Below, in pieces: positions 17,672 to 24,923 of a stretch of DNA of 64,000 nucleotides. The notes below the pieces were generated by a model. It was not told where the DNA came from and did not search any database. It saw only the letters and a program-made list of their open reading frames with translations. The stretch's first letter is position 1, and each line of letters begins with the position of its first letter. The stretch covers positions 106,659 to 170,658 of the forward strand of contig NZ_KQ948453.1 in NCBI RefSeq assembly GCF_001514115.1. The letters are read 5' to 3'. This DNA is from Streptomyces olivochromogenes (GTDB lineage Bacteria; Actinomycetota; Actinomycetes; Streptomycetales; Streptomycetaceae). A program made the position numbers and the translations under genes.

Positions 17672-18754
17672 GTGGTTCGCGCTGCCGTACTTCCCGCCGT
17701 GGGCGCCCCCCTGGAGATCGCCGAGATCGACCTCCCGGCACCCGGTCCGGGTCAGGTCCGCGTCCGGCTGGCCGCCGCCGGCGTCTGTCACTCCGACCTC
17801 TCGCTGTCCGACGGCACCATGCGGGTGCCCGTCCCCGCCGTCCTCGGCCACGAGGGTGCCGGGACCGTCGTCTCCGTCGGGGAGGGCGTGACGGGTGTCG
17901 CGCCCGGCGACGGAGTCGTCCTCAACTGGGCTCCCTCCTGCGGAAGTTGCCACGCCTGCTCGCTGGGGGAGGTGTGGCTGTGCGCCAACGCGCTGACCGG
18001 CGCGGGGGACGTGTACGCGCGGCGCGCCTCCGACGGGAGCGACCTCCATCCCGGCCTGAACGTCGCCGCGTTCGCCGAGGAGACCGTCGTGGCCGCCGGC
18101 TGCGTACTCCCCGTCCCGGACGGCATCCCCCTCACCGACGCCGCGCTCCTCGGCTGCGCCGTCCTCACCGGGTACGGCGCCGTCCACCACTCGGCGCGGG
18201 TCCGTGCCGGTGAGACCGTCGCCGTGTTCGGGGTGGGCGGGGTCGGGCTCGCGGCGCTCCAGGCGGCGCGGATCGCGGGCGCGTCGCAGATCATCGCGGT
18301 GGACATCTCTCCGGAGAAGGAGTCACTGGCACGTGAGGCCGGCGCCACGGACTACGTCGTCGCCTCCGACACCACCGCCCGCGAGATCCGCTCCCTCACC
18401 GGCAAGCAGGGTGTCGACGTCGCCGTCGAGTGTGTGGGCCGTGCCGTGACCATTCGCGCGGCCTGGGACTCCACCCGCCGCGGCGGACGTACGACGGTCG
18501 TCGGCATCGGTGGCAAGGACCAGCAGGTCACCTTCAACGCGCTGGAGATCTTCCACTGGGGCCGTACGCTGTCCGGCTGCGTGTACGGCAACTCCGACCC
18601 CGCGCGGGATCTGCCGGTGCTGGCGGAGCATGTGCGGGCGGGGCGTCTGGATCTGGGGACGCTGGTGACCGAGCGGATCGGGCTGGACGGGATCGCGGGG
18701 GCGTTCGAGAACATGGTGGCGGGGAAGGGCGGACGAGCGCTGGTGGTGTTCTAG
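17672..18754 (+). CDS. zinc-dependent alcohol dehydrogenase (MDR family)
   Basis: 360 aa medium-chain dehydrogenase. The catalytic zinc site is in GVCHSDLSLSDG and GHEGAG; the structural-zinc region SCGSCHACSLGEVWLC has the four-Cys spacing; the NAD fold has VFGVGGVGLAAL. GAGGAG precedes the GTG start. It belongs to the group that includes mycothiol- and glutathione-linked formaldehyde dehydrogenases and broad aryl/alkyl alcohol dehydrogenases; I cannot choose between them. Probably works with the upstream aldehyde dehydrogenase. Its stop codon lies inside a large terminator hairpin. Confidence 0.9.
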   Translation: MVRAAVLPAVGAPLEIAEIDLPAPGPGQVRVRLAAAGVCHSDLSLSDGTMRVPVPAVLGHEGAGTVVSVGEGVTGVAPGDGVVLNWAPSCGSCHACSLGEVWLCANALTGAGDVYARRASDGSDLHPGLNVAAFAEETVVAAGCVLPVPDGIPLTDAALLGCAVLTGYGAVHHSARVRAGETVAVFGVGGVGLAALQAARIAGASQIIAVDISPEKESLAREAGATDYVVASDTTAREIRSLTGKQGVDVAVECVGRAVTIRAAWDSTRRGGRTTVVGIGGKDQQVTFNALEIFHWGRTLSGCVYGNSDPARDLPVLAEHVRAGRLDLGTLVTERIGLDGIAGAFENMVAGKGGRALVVF

Positions 18755-18789
18755 GGCCTGTCCGGCGTGCTCCGCCGGACAGGCCCTAG
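18751..18789. terminator. bidirectional terminator containing both stop codons
   Basis: CTAGGGCCTGTCCGGCG and its exact reverse complement flank a TGCTC loop: 17-base arms, no mismatch. The TAG of the alcohol dehydrogenase and the TAG of the convergent exporter gene both lie in the stem. Confidence 0.9.
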
Positions 18790-19757
18790 TCCCGGGTGGC
18801 CCGGTTGTCCACGGGCGGGCGGGGGCTGGTCGTGCGGGTTTCCGCGCCGCTGAAGGCCTTCGGCCGGGGGCGGGAGCGGGACACCGCGACCCCGGCCAGG
18901 CACAGTGCGCCGCCCGCGAGCGTGAGCAGCGCCGGTACCTCGTCGAGGAACAGCCAGGACATCGCGACGACGAGCGCGGGTACCGCGTAGGTCGTCGCGC
19001 CCATCCGGCTCGCGGTGGTCCGGGCCAGCGCGTACGCCCAGGTCGTGAACGCCAGCGCGGTCGGGAAGACGCCCAGGTAGAGCACGTTGAGGGTGGCGGT
19101 GGCGGGCGCGTGGGCCACGTCGTGGACCAGTTGCCCCGCGAACGGCAGGCACGCCACCGTCCCCACCAGACAGCCGAACGTGGTCACCTGGAGGGCGCTC
19201 GCCCGCCCGAGCGCCGGCTTCTGTGCGACGACCCCCGCCGCGTAGCCGACGGCGGCGAGCAGGCACAGGACCACCCCGAGCACCGAGGAACCGCCCTCGC
19301 CGGACATCGACAGCCCCACCGCGACCGCCCCCGCGAACGACACCGCCATGCCCGCGAGCAGCCGCGGCGGCATCGCGTCGCCGAGCAGCCGGGAGCCGAG
19401 CAGCGCGATGAGGATCGGGCCGATGTTCACGACCAGCGCCGCCGTGCCGGCGTCCACCTGCTGCTCACCCCAGTTGAGCACCACCATGTAGAAGCCGAAC
19501 CAGAGCAGGCCGGATATCGCGATCCCGCGCCAGGCCGCGCGCGGCGGCCACCCCTCCCTGCGTACGAGACAGATGGCGCCCAGCGCGACGGATCCCGCCA
19601 GCAGCCGCCCGAGTGCCAGTGCGCCCGGCGAGTACGCCGCGCCCGCGCTGCGGATCGACACGAAGGCGGAGGCCCACAGCACGACCGTGACGGTCGCGGC
19701 GCCCGCGGCGAGCAGGTCCGCGCGACGGGCGGACGCGGGGGAGGTGGCGTTCATCAT
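18786..19757 (-). CDS. EamA/DMT-superfamily exporter
   Basis: 323 aa membrane protein with ten predicted segments in two EamA repeats (TVVLWASAFVSIRSAGAAYS; second repeat VLGVVLCLLAAVGYAAG). This architecture is that of RhaT/YdcZ-like metabolite exporters. Tandem ATGs at 19757 and 19754 could each be the start. It reads away from the convergent alcohol dehydrogenase and lies downstream of an ArsR-like gene on the same strand, 71 bases apart, which may regulate it. Substrate unknown. Confidence 0.87.
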   Translation of the reverse strand: MMNATSPASARRADLLAAGAATVTVVLWASAFVSIRSAGAAYSPGALALGRLLAGSVALGAICLVRREGWPPRAAWRGIAISGLLWFGFYMVVLNWGEQQVDAGTAALVVNIGPILIALLGSRLLGDAMPPRLLAGMAVSFAGAVAVGLSMSGEGGSSVLGVVLCLLAAVGYAAGVVAQKPALGRASALQVTTFGCLVGTVACLPFAGQLVHDVAHAPATATLNVLYLGVFPTALAFTTWAYALARTTASRMGATTYAVPALVVAMSWLFLDEVPALLTLAGGALCLAGVAVSRSRPRPKAFSGAETRTTSPRPPVDNRATRD

Positions 19758-19828
19758 GGTCCCGAGGCTAGGTGGGGTACGGGGCGGGGGGCTCGCGGAT
19801 TTCGGACGCCGCGGTGGGACATGGCTGC

Positions 19829-20542
19829 TCAGCGGAGTGCCCTCGCCTCGATGCCCAGGAGTTCCGCGAAGGCCCGCTCGCCGTCCGGCGTGACCTTGAC
19901 CGCGCGCTCCGAGCCGATACGTACGCACCAGTGGGCGTCCAGGGCGTGACGGCACAGGGCCGCGCCGGCGGTACCCGCGAGGTGGGGGCGGCGTTCGGTC
20001 CAGTCGAGGCAGCCGCGGGTGAGGGGACGGCGGCCGGTGCGGTTCAGGTCGATGCCTGCCTCGTCGAACCATCGCAGGCCCGCGTCCGTGAGCGCGAACC
20101 CGGTGTCCTGGCGGAGCAGGCCGCGGTGGGTGAGGGCGTCGGTGAGGGTGATGCCGAGGCGGCCCGCGAGGTGGTCGTAGCACGTGCGGGCGCGAGCCAT
20201 CGCGGAGCCCGTGCCGGCTTCCCGCAGGGTGCGGGGGCGTCGGGTGGTGTCGGGAGCGACCTGGGCGGCGAGGTCCTCGACGAGTTGGGCGACGTGGGGG
20301 TCCGCGAGCCGTACGTAGCGGTGTCGGCCCTGTCGTTCCTCGGTGAGCAGGCCGCCGGTGACGAGCTTGCCGAGGTGCTCGCTGGCCGTCGAGGGGGCGA
20401 CGTGGGCGTGCCGGGCCAGTTCACCCGCGGTCCAGGCGCGGCCGTCGAGCAGGGTGAGCAGGAAGGTGGCGCGGGTCTCGTCCGCGAACATTGCCGCCAG
20501 CGCGGCGAGTCCCGGTGCGACCGGATCCGTCGACCTCGTCAT
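19829..20542 (-). CDS. ArsR-family winged-helix regulator
   Basis: 237 aa from ATG 20542 (20551 and 20554 are alternatives). Residues about 15-85 form the ArsR winged helix (AAMFADETRATFLLTLLDGR, TAGELARHAHVAPSTASEHL, LTEERQGRHRYVRL). A long C-terminal part resembles the extension of regulators fused to a second winged-like domain (QDTGFALTDAGLRWFDEAGI). I see no clear Cys metal site, so metal sensing is not supported. It may control the downstream DMT exporter. Confidence 0.8.
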   Translation of the reverse strand: MTRSTDPVAPGLAALAAMFADETRATFLLTLLDGRAWTAGELARHAHVAPSTASEHLGKLVTGGLLTEERQGRHRYVRLADPHVAQLVEDLAAQVAPDTTRRPRTLREAGTGSAMARARTCYDHLAGRLGITLTDALTHRGLLRQDTGFALTDAGLRWFDEAGIDLNRTGRRPLTRGCLDWTERRPHLAGTAGAALCRHALDAHWCVRIGSERAVKVTPDGERAFAELLGIEARALR

Positions 20543-20649
20543 GCCTCCCATCATCCGCCCCCTACATTTCGGCCCCCGCCGAACGGTCTCCGCCGAACGG
20601 TCTCCGGGCCCAGGAGGGGTCCTGGGCTGCGGGCGGGTGAGGGCTGGTG

Positions 20650-20760
20650 GCGCAGTTCCCCGCGCCCCTGAAGCGGGGGCTTCGCCCCGCATCTCCGCCG
20701 CCCGACTCGTTCGGCCGACGGCCGGTGGGGGCTTGGCGCGCAGTTCCCCGCGCCCCTGAA
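20650..20760. repeat. two copies of a dispersed GC-rich Streptomyces repeat
   Basis: GCGCAGTTCCCCGCGCCCCT followed by GAA occurs at 20650-20672 and again at 20738-20760. More copies are at 26143-26162 (reverse), 36147-36189 (as a hairpin) and a worn copy near 32911-32937. All lie between genes. Confidence 0.8.
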
Positions 20761-20787
20761 AGCCTCCAGCAAACCGTCTCGGCGTCG

Positions 20788-21429
20788 TCAGCTCTCGCCC
20801 GTCGCCCTTTCGAACTGCTGCGTCAGCCCGTCCAGCAACGCCCCGAGCCCCACCTCGAAGGCCCGCTCGTCCACCTTCTCCTGCTGCTCGGCGAGCAGGT
20901 GGGCCTGCCCGAGGTGGGGATAGTCGGCGGGGTCGTACGCGCTCTCGTCGTCGACGAAGCCCCCGGCGAAGGAACCGAGGGCGGAGCCCATGATGAAGTA
21001 GCGCATCAGGGCGCCGATCGACGTGGCCTGGGCCGGCGGCCATCCGGCGTCGACCATCGCGCCGAAGACGGCGTCCGCGAGGCGCAGCCCGGCGGGGCGG
21101 CGCCCGGGACCGCGGGCGAGGACCGGGACGATGTTCGGGTGGTCGCGCAGCGCCGCCCGGTAGGACACGGCCCAGTCGTGCAGGGCGGTGTGCCAGTCCC
21201 GCCCGTCCTCGAACATCGCCAGGTCGACCTGCGCGCTCACGGAGTCCGCGACCGCTTCCAGGATCTGGTCCTTGGTGCGGAAGTGGTTGTAGAGGGAGGG
21301 CCCGCTCACGCCCAGTTCGGCGGCGAGCCGCCGTGTGGAGACGGCGGCCAGACCCTCCGCGTCCACCAGGGCCCGTGCCGTGTCGACGATCCGGTCGGTG
21401 CTCAGGAGGGGCTTGCGCGGTCGGGCCAT
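20788..21429 (-). CDS. TetR-family repressor, divergent from acyl-CoA dehydrogenase
   Basis: About 213 aa. HTH in residues about 10-55 (STDRIVDTARALVDAEGL, STRRLAAELGVSGPSLYNHF) followed by a TetR_C-like ligand domain. An alternative start at 21438 adds MCA. It is divergent from an acyl-CoA dehydrogenase gene with a 19-base palindrome between them; a matching palindrome lies before the aldehyde dehydrogenase gene at 16.2 kb. It probably represses itself, the ACAD gene and the ALDH/ADH pair. Ligand likely an acyl-CoA or related catabolite, by inference. Confidence 0.87.
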   Translation of the reverse strand: MARPRKPLLSTDRIVDTARALVDAEGLAAVSTRRLAAELGVSGPSLYNHFRTKDQILEAVADSVSAQVDLAMFEDGRDWHTALHDWAVSYRAALRDHPNIVPVLARGPGRRPAGLRLADAVFGAMVDAGWPPAQATSIGALMRYFIMGSALGSFAGGFVDDESAYDPADYPHLGQAHLLAEQQEKVDERAFEVGLGALLDGLTQQFERATGES

Positions 21430-21455
21430 GGCGCACATAGTAGGGCTGCGGGCTT

Positions 21456-21474
21456 AAACTAGCAGTGCTAATTT
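21456..21474. promoter_or_regulatory. candidate TetR operator between TetR and ACAD genes
   Basis: AAACTAGCAGTGCTAATTT, 8 of 9 symmetric pairs around a central G, in an AT-rich patch between the divergent starts. The match to 16125-16143 gives the consensus AAACTARCANYGCTARTTT. Confidence 0.75.
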
Positions 21475-21513
21475 AGCTTTTCGAATGTACGGCTTTCAAA
21501 TGGGGTGACCGTC

Positions 21514-22665
21514 ATGAACCTGGAGCTCAGCGAGGAGCAGACCGCCGTCCGGCAACTCGCCAAGGACTTCGTGGACCGCGAGATCGCCCCTCATGTCGTC
21601 GAGTGGGACCGGGCGGAGGAGGTCGACCGCTCGCTCGTGAAGAAGCTCGGCGAGGTCGGCTTCCTCGGACTCACCGTCGACGAGGAGTACGGCGGCAGCG
21701 GCGGTGACCACCTCGCGTACTGCCTCGTGACGGAGGAGCTGGGCCGCGGTGACTCCTCCGTACGCGGCATCGTCTCCGTCTCGCTCGGTCTGGTCGCCAA
21801 GACGATCGCGTACTGGGGGAGCGAGGAGCAGAAGCGGCAGTGGCTGCCGGGGCTGACCTCCGGCGCGTACGTGGGCTGCTTCGGCCTCACCGAGCCCGGC
21901 ACCGGCTCGGACGCGGGCAACCTGACGACGAAGGCCGTACGCGACGGCGACGACTACGTCATCAACGGCACCAAGATGTTCATCACCAACGGGACCTGGG
22001 CCGACGTCGTCCTGCTCTTCGCCCGCTCCACCGAAGCGCCCGGCCACAAGGGCGTCTCCGCCTTCCTCGTTCCGACCGACACCCCCGGCCTGACCCGCCG
22101 CACCATCCACGGCAAACTCGGCCTGCGCGGCCAGGCCACCGCCGAACTCGTCCTGGAAGACGTACGCGTACCCGCGAGCACCATGCTGGCGCCCGAGGGC
22201 AAGGGGTTCTCCGTGGCCATGTCCGCCCTGGCCAAGGGGCGGATGTCGGTCGCCGCGGGGTGTGTCGGCATCGCCCAGGCGGCCCTGGACGTCGCCGTGC
22301 GGTACGCGACCGAGCGGGAGCAGTTCGGCAAGACCATCGCGCACCACCAGCTCGTCCAGGAACTGATCAGCGACATCGCCGTCGACGTGGACGCGGCTCG
22401 GCTGCTGACCTGGCGGGTCGCCGATCTCGTCGACCGCGGGCTGCCCTTCGCCACGGAGTCGTCGAAGGCCAAGCTCTTCGCCTCCGAGGCCGCCGTGCGC
22501 GCCGCGAACAACGCACTCCAGGTCTTCGGCGGCTACGGCTACATCGACGAGTACCCGGCGGGCAAGCTGCTGCGCGACGCCCGCGTGATGACCCTCTACG
22601 AGGGCACCAGCCAGATACAGAAGCTGGTCATCGGGCGTGCGCTGACCGGGGTTTCCGCCTTCTGA
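21514..22665 (+). CDS. acyl-CoA dehydrogenase
   Basis: FAD enzyme of 383 aa that makes the alpha-beta double bond in an acyl-CoA. It shows the family signatures CFGLTEPGTGSDAG and QVFGGYGYIDEYPAGKLLRD, and the C-terminal catalytic-region Glu in LYEGTSQIQKLVIGR as in short/medium-chain enzymes. GGGGTG seven bases before the ATG supports 21514 rather than the GTG at 21505. It is divergent from a TetR gene and under a shared palindrome. Confidence 0.95.
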   Translation: MNLELSEEQTAVRQLAKDFVDREIAPHVVEWDRAEEVDRSLVKKLGEVGFLGLTVDEEYGGSGGDHLAYCLVTEELGRGDSSVRGIVSVSLGLVAKTIAYWGSEEQKRQWLPGLTSGAYVGCFGLTEPGTGSDAGNLTTKAVRDGDDYVINGTKMFITNGTWADVVLLFARSTEAPGHKGVSAFLVPTDTPGLTRRTIHGKLGLRGQATAELVLEDVRVPASTMLAPEGKGFSVAMSALAKGRMSVAAGCVGIAQAALDVAVRYATEREQFGKTIAHHQLVQELISDIAVDVDAARLLTWRVADLVDRGLPFATESSKAKLFASEAAVRAANNALQVFGGYGYIDEYPAGKLLRDARVMTLYEGTSQIQKLVIGRALTGVSAF

Positions 22666-22761
22666 GGCCGACCGGGTTCCCCGTCTTCTGAGTACGCCCG
22701 CACGCGGCGCTGAGTACGTGGGCGGATGCGGCGGTGGTCGCCTCCGCCGACCCTTGTCCCC

Positions 22762-22992
22762 ATGAGTGAGACACCCGTCAAGCATCAGAACACGGCGGCC
22801 TTCTACGGGCAGGCCGTGGCCTCCTTCTCCGTCGCCATGGTGGCGACCGCCGTCGGTATCTACAAGCTGCACGCCGACGCCTGGGTGCGAGCCTTTCTGG
22901 CCATCGCCGTCCTCTATCTGGTGACGTCGTCCTTCACGCTGGCCAAGGTGATCCGGGACCGTCAGGACGCGGGCGCTGAGCGGGCACGCTAA
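22762..22992 (+). CDS. YiaA/YiaB two-helix membrane protein
   Basis: 76 aa from ATG 22762. It carries two hydrophobic helices (FYGQAVASFSVAMVATAVG and AWVRAFLAIAVLYLVTSSF) separated by IYKLHADA, matching the YiaAB two-helix domain, with a charged C-terminal tail. Family function is unknown. Its stop overlaps the palindrome that precedes the TetR gene, 60 bases downstream. Confidence 0.8.
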   Translation: MSETPVKHQNTAAFYGQAVASFSVAMVATAVGIYKLHADAWVRAFLAIAVLYLVTSSFTLAKVIRDRQDAGAERAR

Positions 22993-23004
22993 GCGCCCGC
23001 TCAG
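22989..23004. promoter_or_regulatory. candidate TetR operator (autoregulatory)
   Basis: CTAAGCGCCCGCTCAG, 6 of 8 symmetric pairs, 48 bases before the TetR start. The closely related and more perfect CTAAGCAACTGCTTAG is at 24192-24207, upstream of the MaoC gene. Confidence 0.6.
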
Positions 23005-23052
23005 CTTCGGCGGTATGGTGTACCTCCTGTCAGCGAGAGGGGCGAACCAGCG

Positions 23053-23679
23053 ATGAGTACGGCGGAGGAGACGGCCGGCGGCGAGATGCAGCCGTGGGCC
23101 GAGGTCACCCCGGACGCGGCCCGGCGGCTGCTCGTCGCCGCCGTGGAGGCCTTCGCCGAGCGCGGATACCACGCGACGACGACCCGGGACATCGCGGGCC
23201 GCGCGGGCATGAGCCCCGCCGCGCTCTACATCCACTACAAGACCAAGGAAGAGCTGCTCCACCGCATCAGCCGGATCGGGCACGACAAGGCGCTCGACAT
23301 CGTGCGCAGCGCGGCGCAGGGCGGCGGCAGCGCCGCCGAGCGGCTCACCGACGCCGTGCGGTCCTTCGTACGGTGGCACGCCGGGCAGCACACCACCGCG
23401 CGGGTCGTGCAGTACGAGCTGGAAGCCCTCGGGCCCGAGGCACGGGCGGAGATCGTCGCGCTGCGACGGCAGACCGACGCGGCCGTGCGCGGCATCATCG
23501 CGGACGGCGTGGCGGCGGGCGACTTCGACGTGCCGGACGTGCCGGGCACCACGCTCGCCGTGCTCTCCCTCTGCATCGACGTGGCCCGCTGGTTCAACGT
23601 CGACGGGCCCCGTACGCCCGACGAGGTCGGCGCGCTCTACGCCGACCTCGTGCTGCGTATGGTCGGGGCCAAGGAGTAG
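23053..23679 (+). CDS. TetR-family regulator (probable fatty-acid/MaoC regulator)
   Basis: 208 aa with the HTH at residues about 18-65 (ARRLLVAAVEAFAERGYHAT, TRDIAGRAGMSPAALYIHYK) and a C-terminal ligand domain of the KstR2/FadR-like TetR_C type. It is convergent with the MaoC-like hydratase gene. Matching palindromes lie before both genes, so it most likely represses itself and the hydratase. Start ATG follows GAGAGGGGCG. Confidence 0.87.
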   Translation: MSTAEETAGGEMQPWAEVTPDAARRLLVAAVEAFAERGYHATTTRDIAGRAGMSPAALYIHYKTKEELLHRISRIGHDKALDIVRSAAQGGGSAAERLTDAVRSFVRWHAGQHTTARVVQYELEALGPEARAEIVALRRQTDAAVRGIIADGVAAGDFDVPDVPGTTLAVLSLCIDVARWFNVDGPRTPDEVGALYADLVLRMVGAKE

Positions 23680-23703
23680 CGGCCCCGGGGCGGGTGGGGG
23701 TGC

Positions 23704-24165
23704 TCAGAGGTAGTAGCGCGACACCGACTCGGCCACGCACACCGGCTTGTCGCCGCCCTCGCGCTCCACGGTGAAGGCCACGGACACCTGGACACCGCCG
23801 GTCACGTCCTCGACGCCGGTGATCTGCGCGGTGGCGCGCAGCCGTGAGCCGACCGGTACGGGGGCGGGGAAACGGACCTTGTTCGTCCCGTAGTTGACGC
23901 CCATCCTCACGCCTTCGACCTTGATCAGCTGCGGGCCGAAGAGCGGGAGCAGCGACAGGGTGAGGTAGCCGTGCGCGATCGTCGTGCCGAAGGGGCCGGT
24001 CGCGGCCTTCTCGGGGTCGACGTGGATCCACTGGTGGTCGCCGGTCGCCTCCGCGAAGAGGTCGATCCGCTTCTGCTCGATCTCGACCCAGTCGCTGTAC
24101 CCCAGTTGCTCGCCCACCGCGGCCCGCAGTTCGTCGACCGTCGCGAACGTCCTCGGCTCTGCCAT
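23704..24165 (-). CDS. MaoC-like (R)-specific enoyl-CoA hydratase
   Basis: 153 aa single hot-dog domain. The hydratase-2 motif is FAEATGDHQWIHVDPEKA (residues about 37-54) with its Asp and His catalytic pair, followed by GPFGTTIAHGYLTLSLLPLF. The ATG at 24165 has GGGAGG eight bases before it; longer N-terminal frames are rejected. It would hydrate enoyl-CoA to (R)-3-hydroxyacyl-CoA in lipid or polyester metabolism. Linked by a palindrome to the TetR gene at 23053. Confidence 0.9.
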   Translation of the reverse strand: MAEPRTFATVDELRAAVGEQLGYSDWVEIEQKRIDLFAEATGDHQWIHVDPEKAATGPFGTTIAHGYLTLSLLPLFGPQLIKVEGVRMGVNYGTNKVRFPAPVPVGSRLRATAQITGVEDVTGGVQVSVAFTVEREGGDKPVCVAESVSRYYL

Positions 24166-24191
24166 CTTCCCGACCTCCCGCATCTCTATGT

Positions 24192-24207
24192 CTAAGCAAC
24201 TGCTTAG
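24192..24207. promoter_or_regulatory. candidate TetR operator upstream of the MaoC gene
   Basis: CTAAGCAACTGCTTAG, 7 of 8 symmetric pairs, 26 bases upstream of the MaoC ATG. It matches the site before the TetR gene at 22989-23004. Confidence 0.72.
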
Positions 24208-24246
24208 CATGGTCGGGCGCGGGGCGCATGTCAACGGACCGGACGT

Positions 24247-24281
24247 GTGACGAAGTAGGTGGGGCGGGTGACGAAGTAGGT
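24247..24281 (+). repeat. tandem repeat directly upstream of soxR
   Basis: GTGACGAAGTAGGT occurs exactly at 24247-24260 and 24268-24281, a 21-base period equal to two helical turns. It lies in the soxR leader, ending 12 bases before the GTG. It does not resemble the usual SoxR box. Confidence 0.8.
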
Positions 24282-24293
24282 AGGGTTGGAGGG

Positions 24294-24821
24294 GTGCCCC
24301 AGATCCCTGAGAAGATCCACGAGCTGACCGTCGGCCAGCTGTCGGCCCGTAGTGGCGCCGCCGTCTCCGCCCTGCACTTCTACGAGTCCAAGGGCCTGAT
24401 CAGCAGCCGTCGAACCACCGGCAACCAGCGCCGCTACCACCGTGACGCGCTGCGCCGTGTCGCCTTCGTCCGGGCCGCCCAACGCGTCGGCATCCCCCTC
24501 GCCACCATCCGCGAGGCGCTCGCCGAACTCCCCGAGGAGCGCACCCCGACGCGCGAGGACTGGGCCCGGCTGTCGCAGGCCTGGCGTTCCGAACTCGACG
24601 AGCGGATCAAGCAGTTGAGCCGGCTCCGGGATCACCTGACCGACTGCATCGGGTGCGGTTGTCTGTCCCTGGAGAACTGCGTGCTGTCCAACCCGGACGA
24701 CGTCTTCGGCGAGCGCCAGGCGGGCTCCCGGCTCATGGTGGAACGCGTCACCGCGCCTCCGAAACCGCAGCGGTCACAGGGAGCGCAGGAGTCGCAGCGC
24801 GCGGCCGAAGAGTGCTGCTGA
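24294..24821 (+). CDS. soxR: redox-sensing regulator SoxR
   Basis: MerR-family sensor of redox-active compounds, 175 aa from GTG 24294, which has GGAGGGG just before it. The N-terminal MerR HTH (LTVGQLSARSGAAVSALHFYESKGL) is followed by the dimer helix and the 2Fe-2S cluster Cys at 118, 121, 123 and 129 (C-x2-C-x-C-x5-C), the same spacing as E. coli SoxR. In Streptomyces SoxR responds to redox-active antibiotics such as actinorhodin and switches on detoxifying genes rather than soxS. The longer C-terminal tail is Gln/Ala-rich. Divergent from the MaoC gene. Confidence 0.95.
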   Translation: MPQIPEKIHELTVGQLSARSGAAVSALHFYESKGLISSRRTTGNQRRYHRDALRRVAFVRAAQRVGIPLATIREALAELPEERTPTREDWARLSQAWRSELDERIKQLSRLRDHLTDCIGCGCLSLENCVLSNPDDVFGERQAGSRLMVERVTAPPKPQRSQGAQESQRAAEECC

Positions 24822-24923
24822 GGACACCCCCTCGGCCCGCCCCGTGGCCGGGCTGCGGGGTGCCCTCGGCTCGCTCCACGGCCGGGCGGAACCGCGGCTC
24901 CCGTGCCGCGACCGCCCAGCCCG

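Noticed and set aside
14648-18190. 1,180-codon open frame on the minus strand
   Set aside because: It lies antisense to the ABC ATPase, ALDH and ADH genes, whose motifs are intact. Long antisense frames are common when third positions are G/C; its translation has no recognisable domain.
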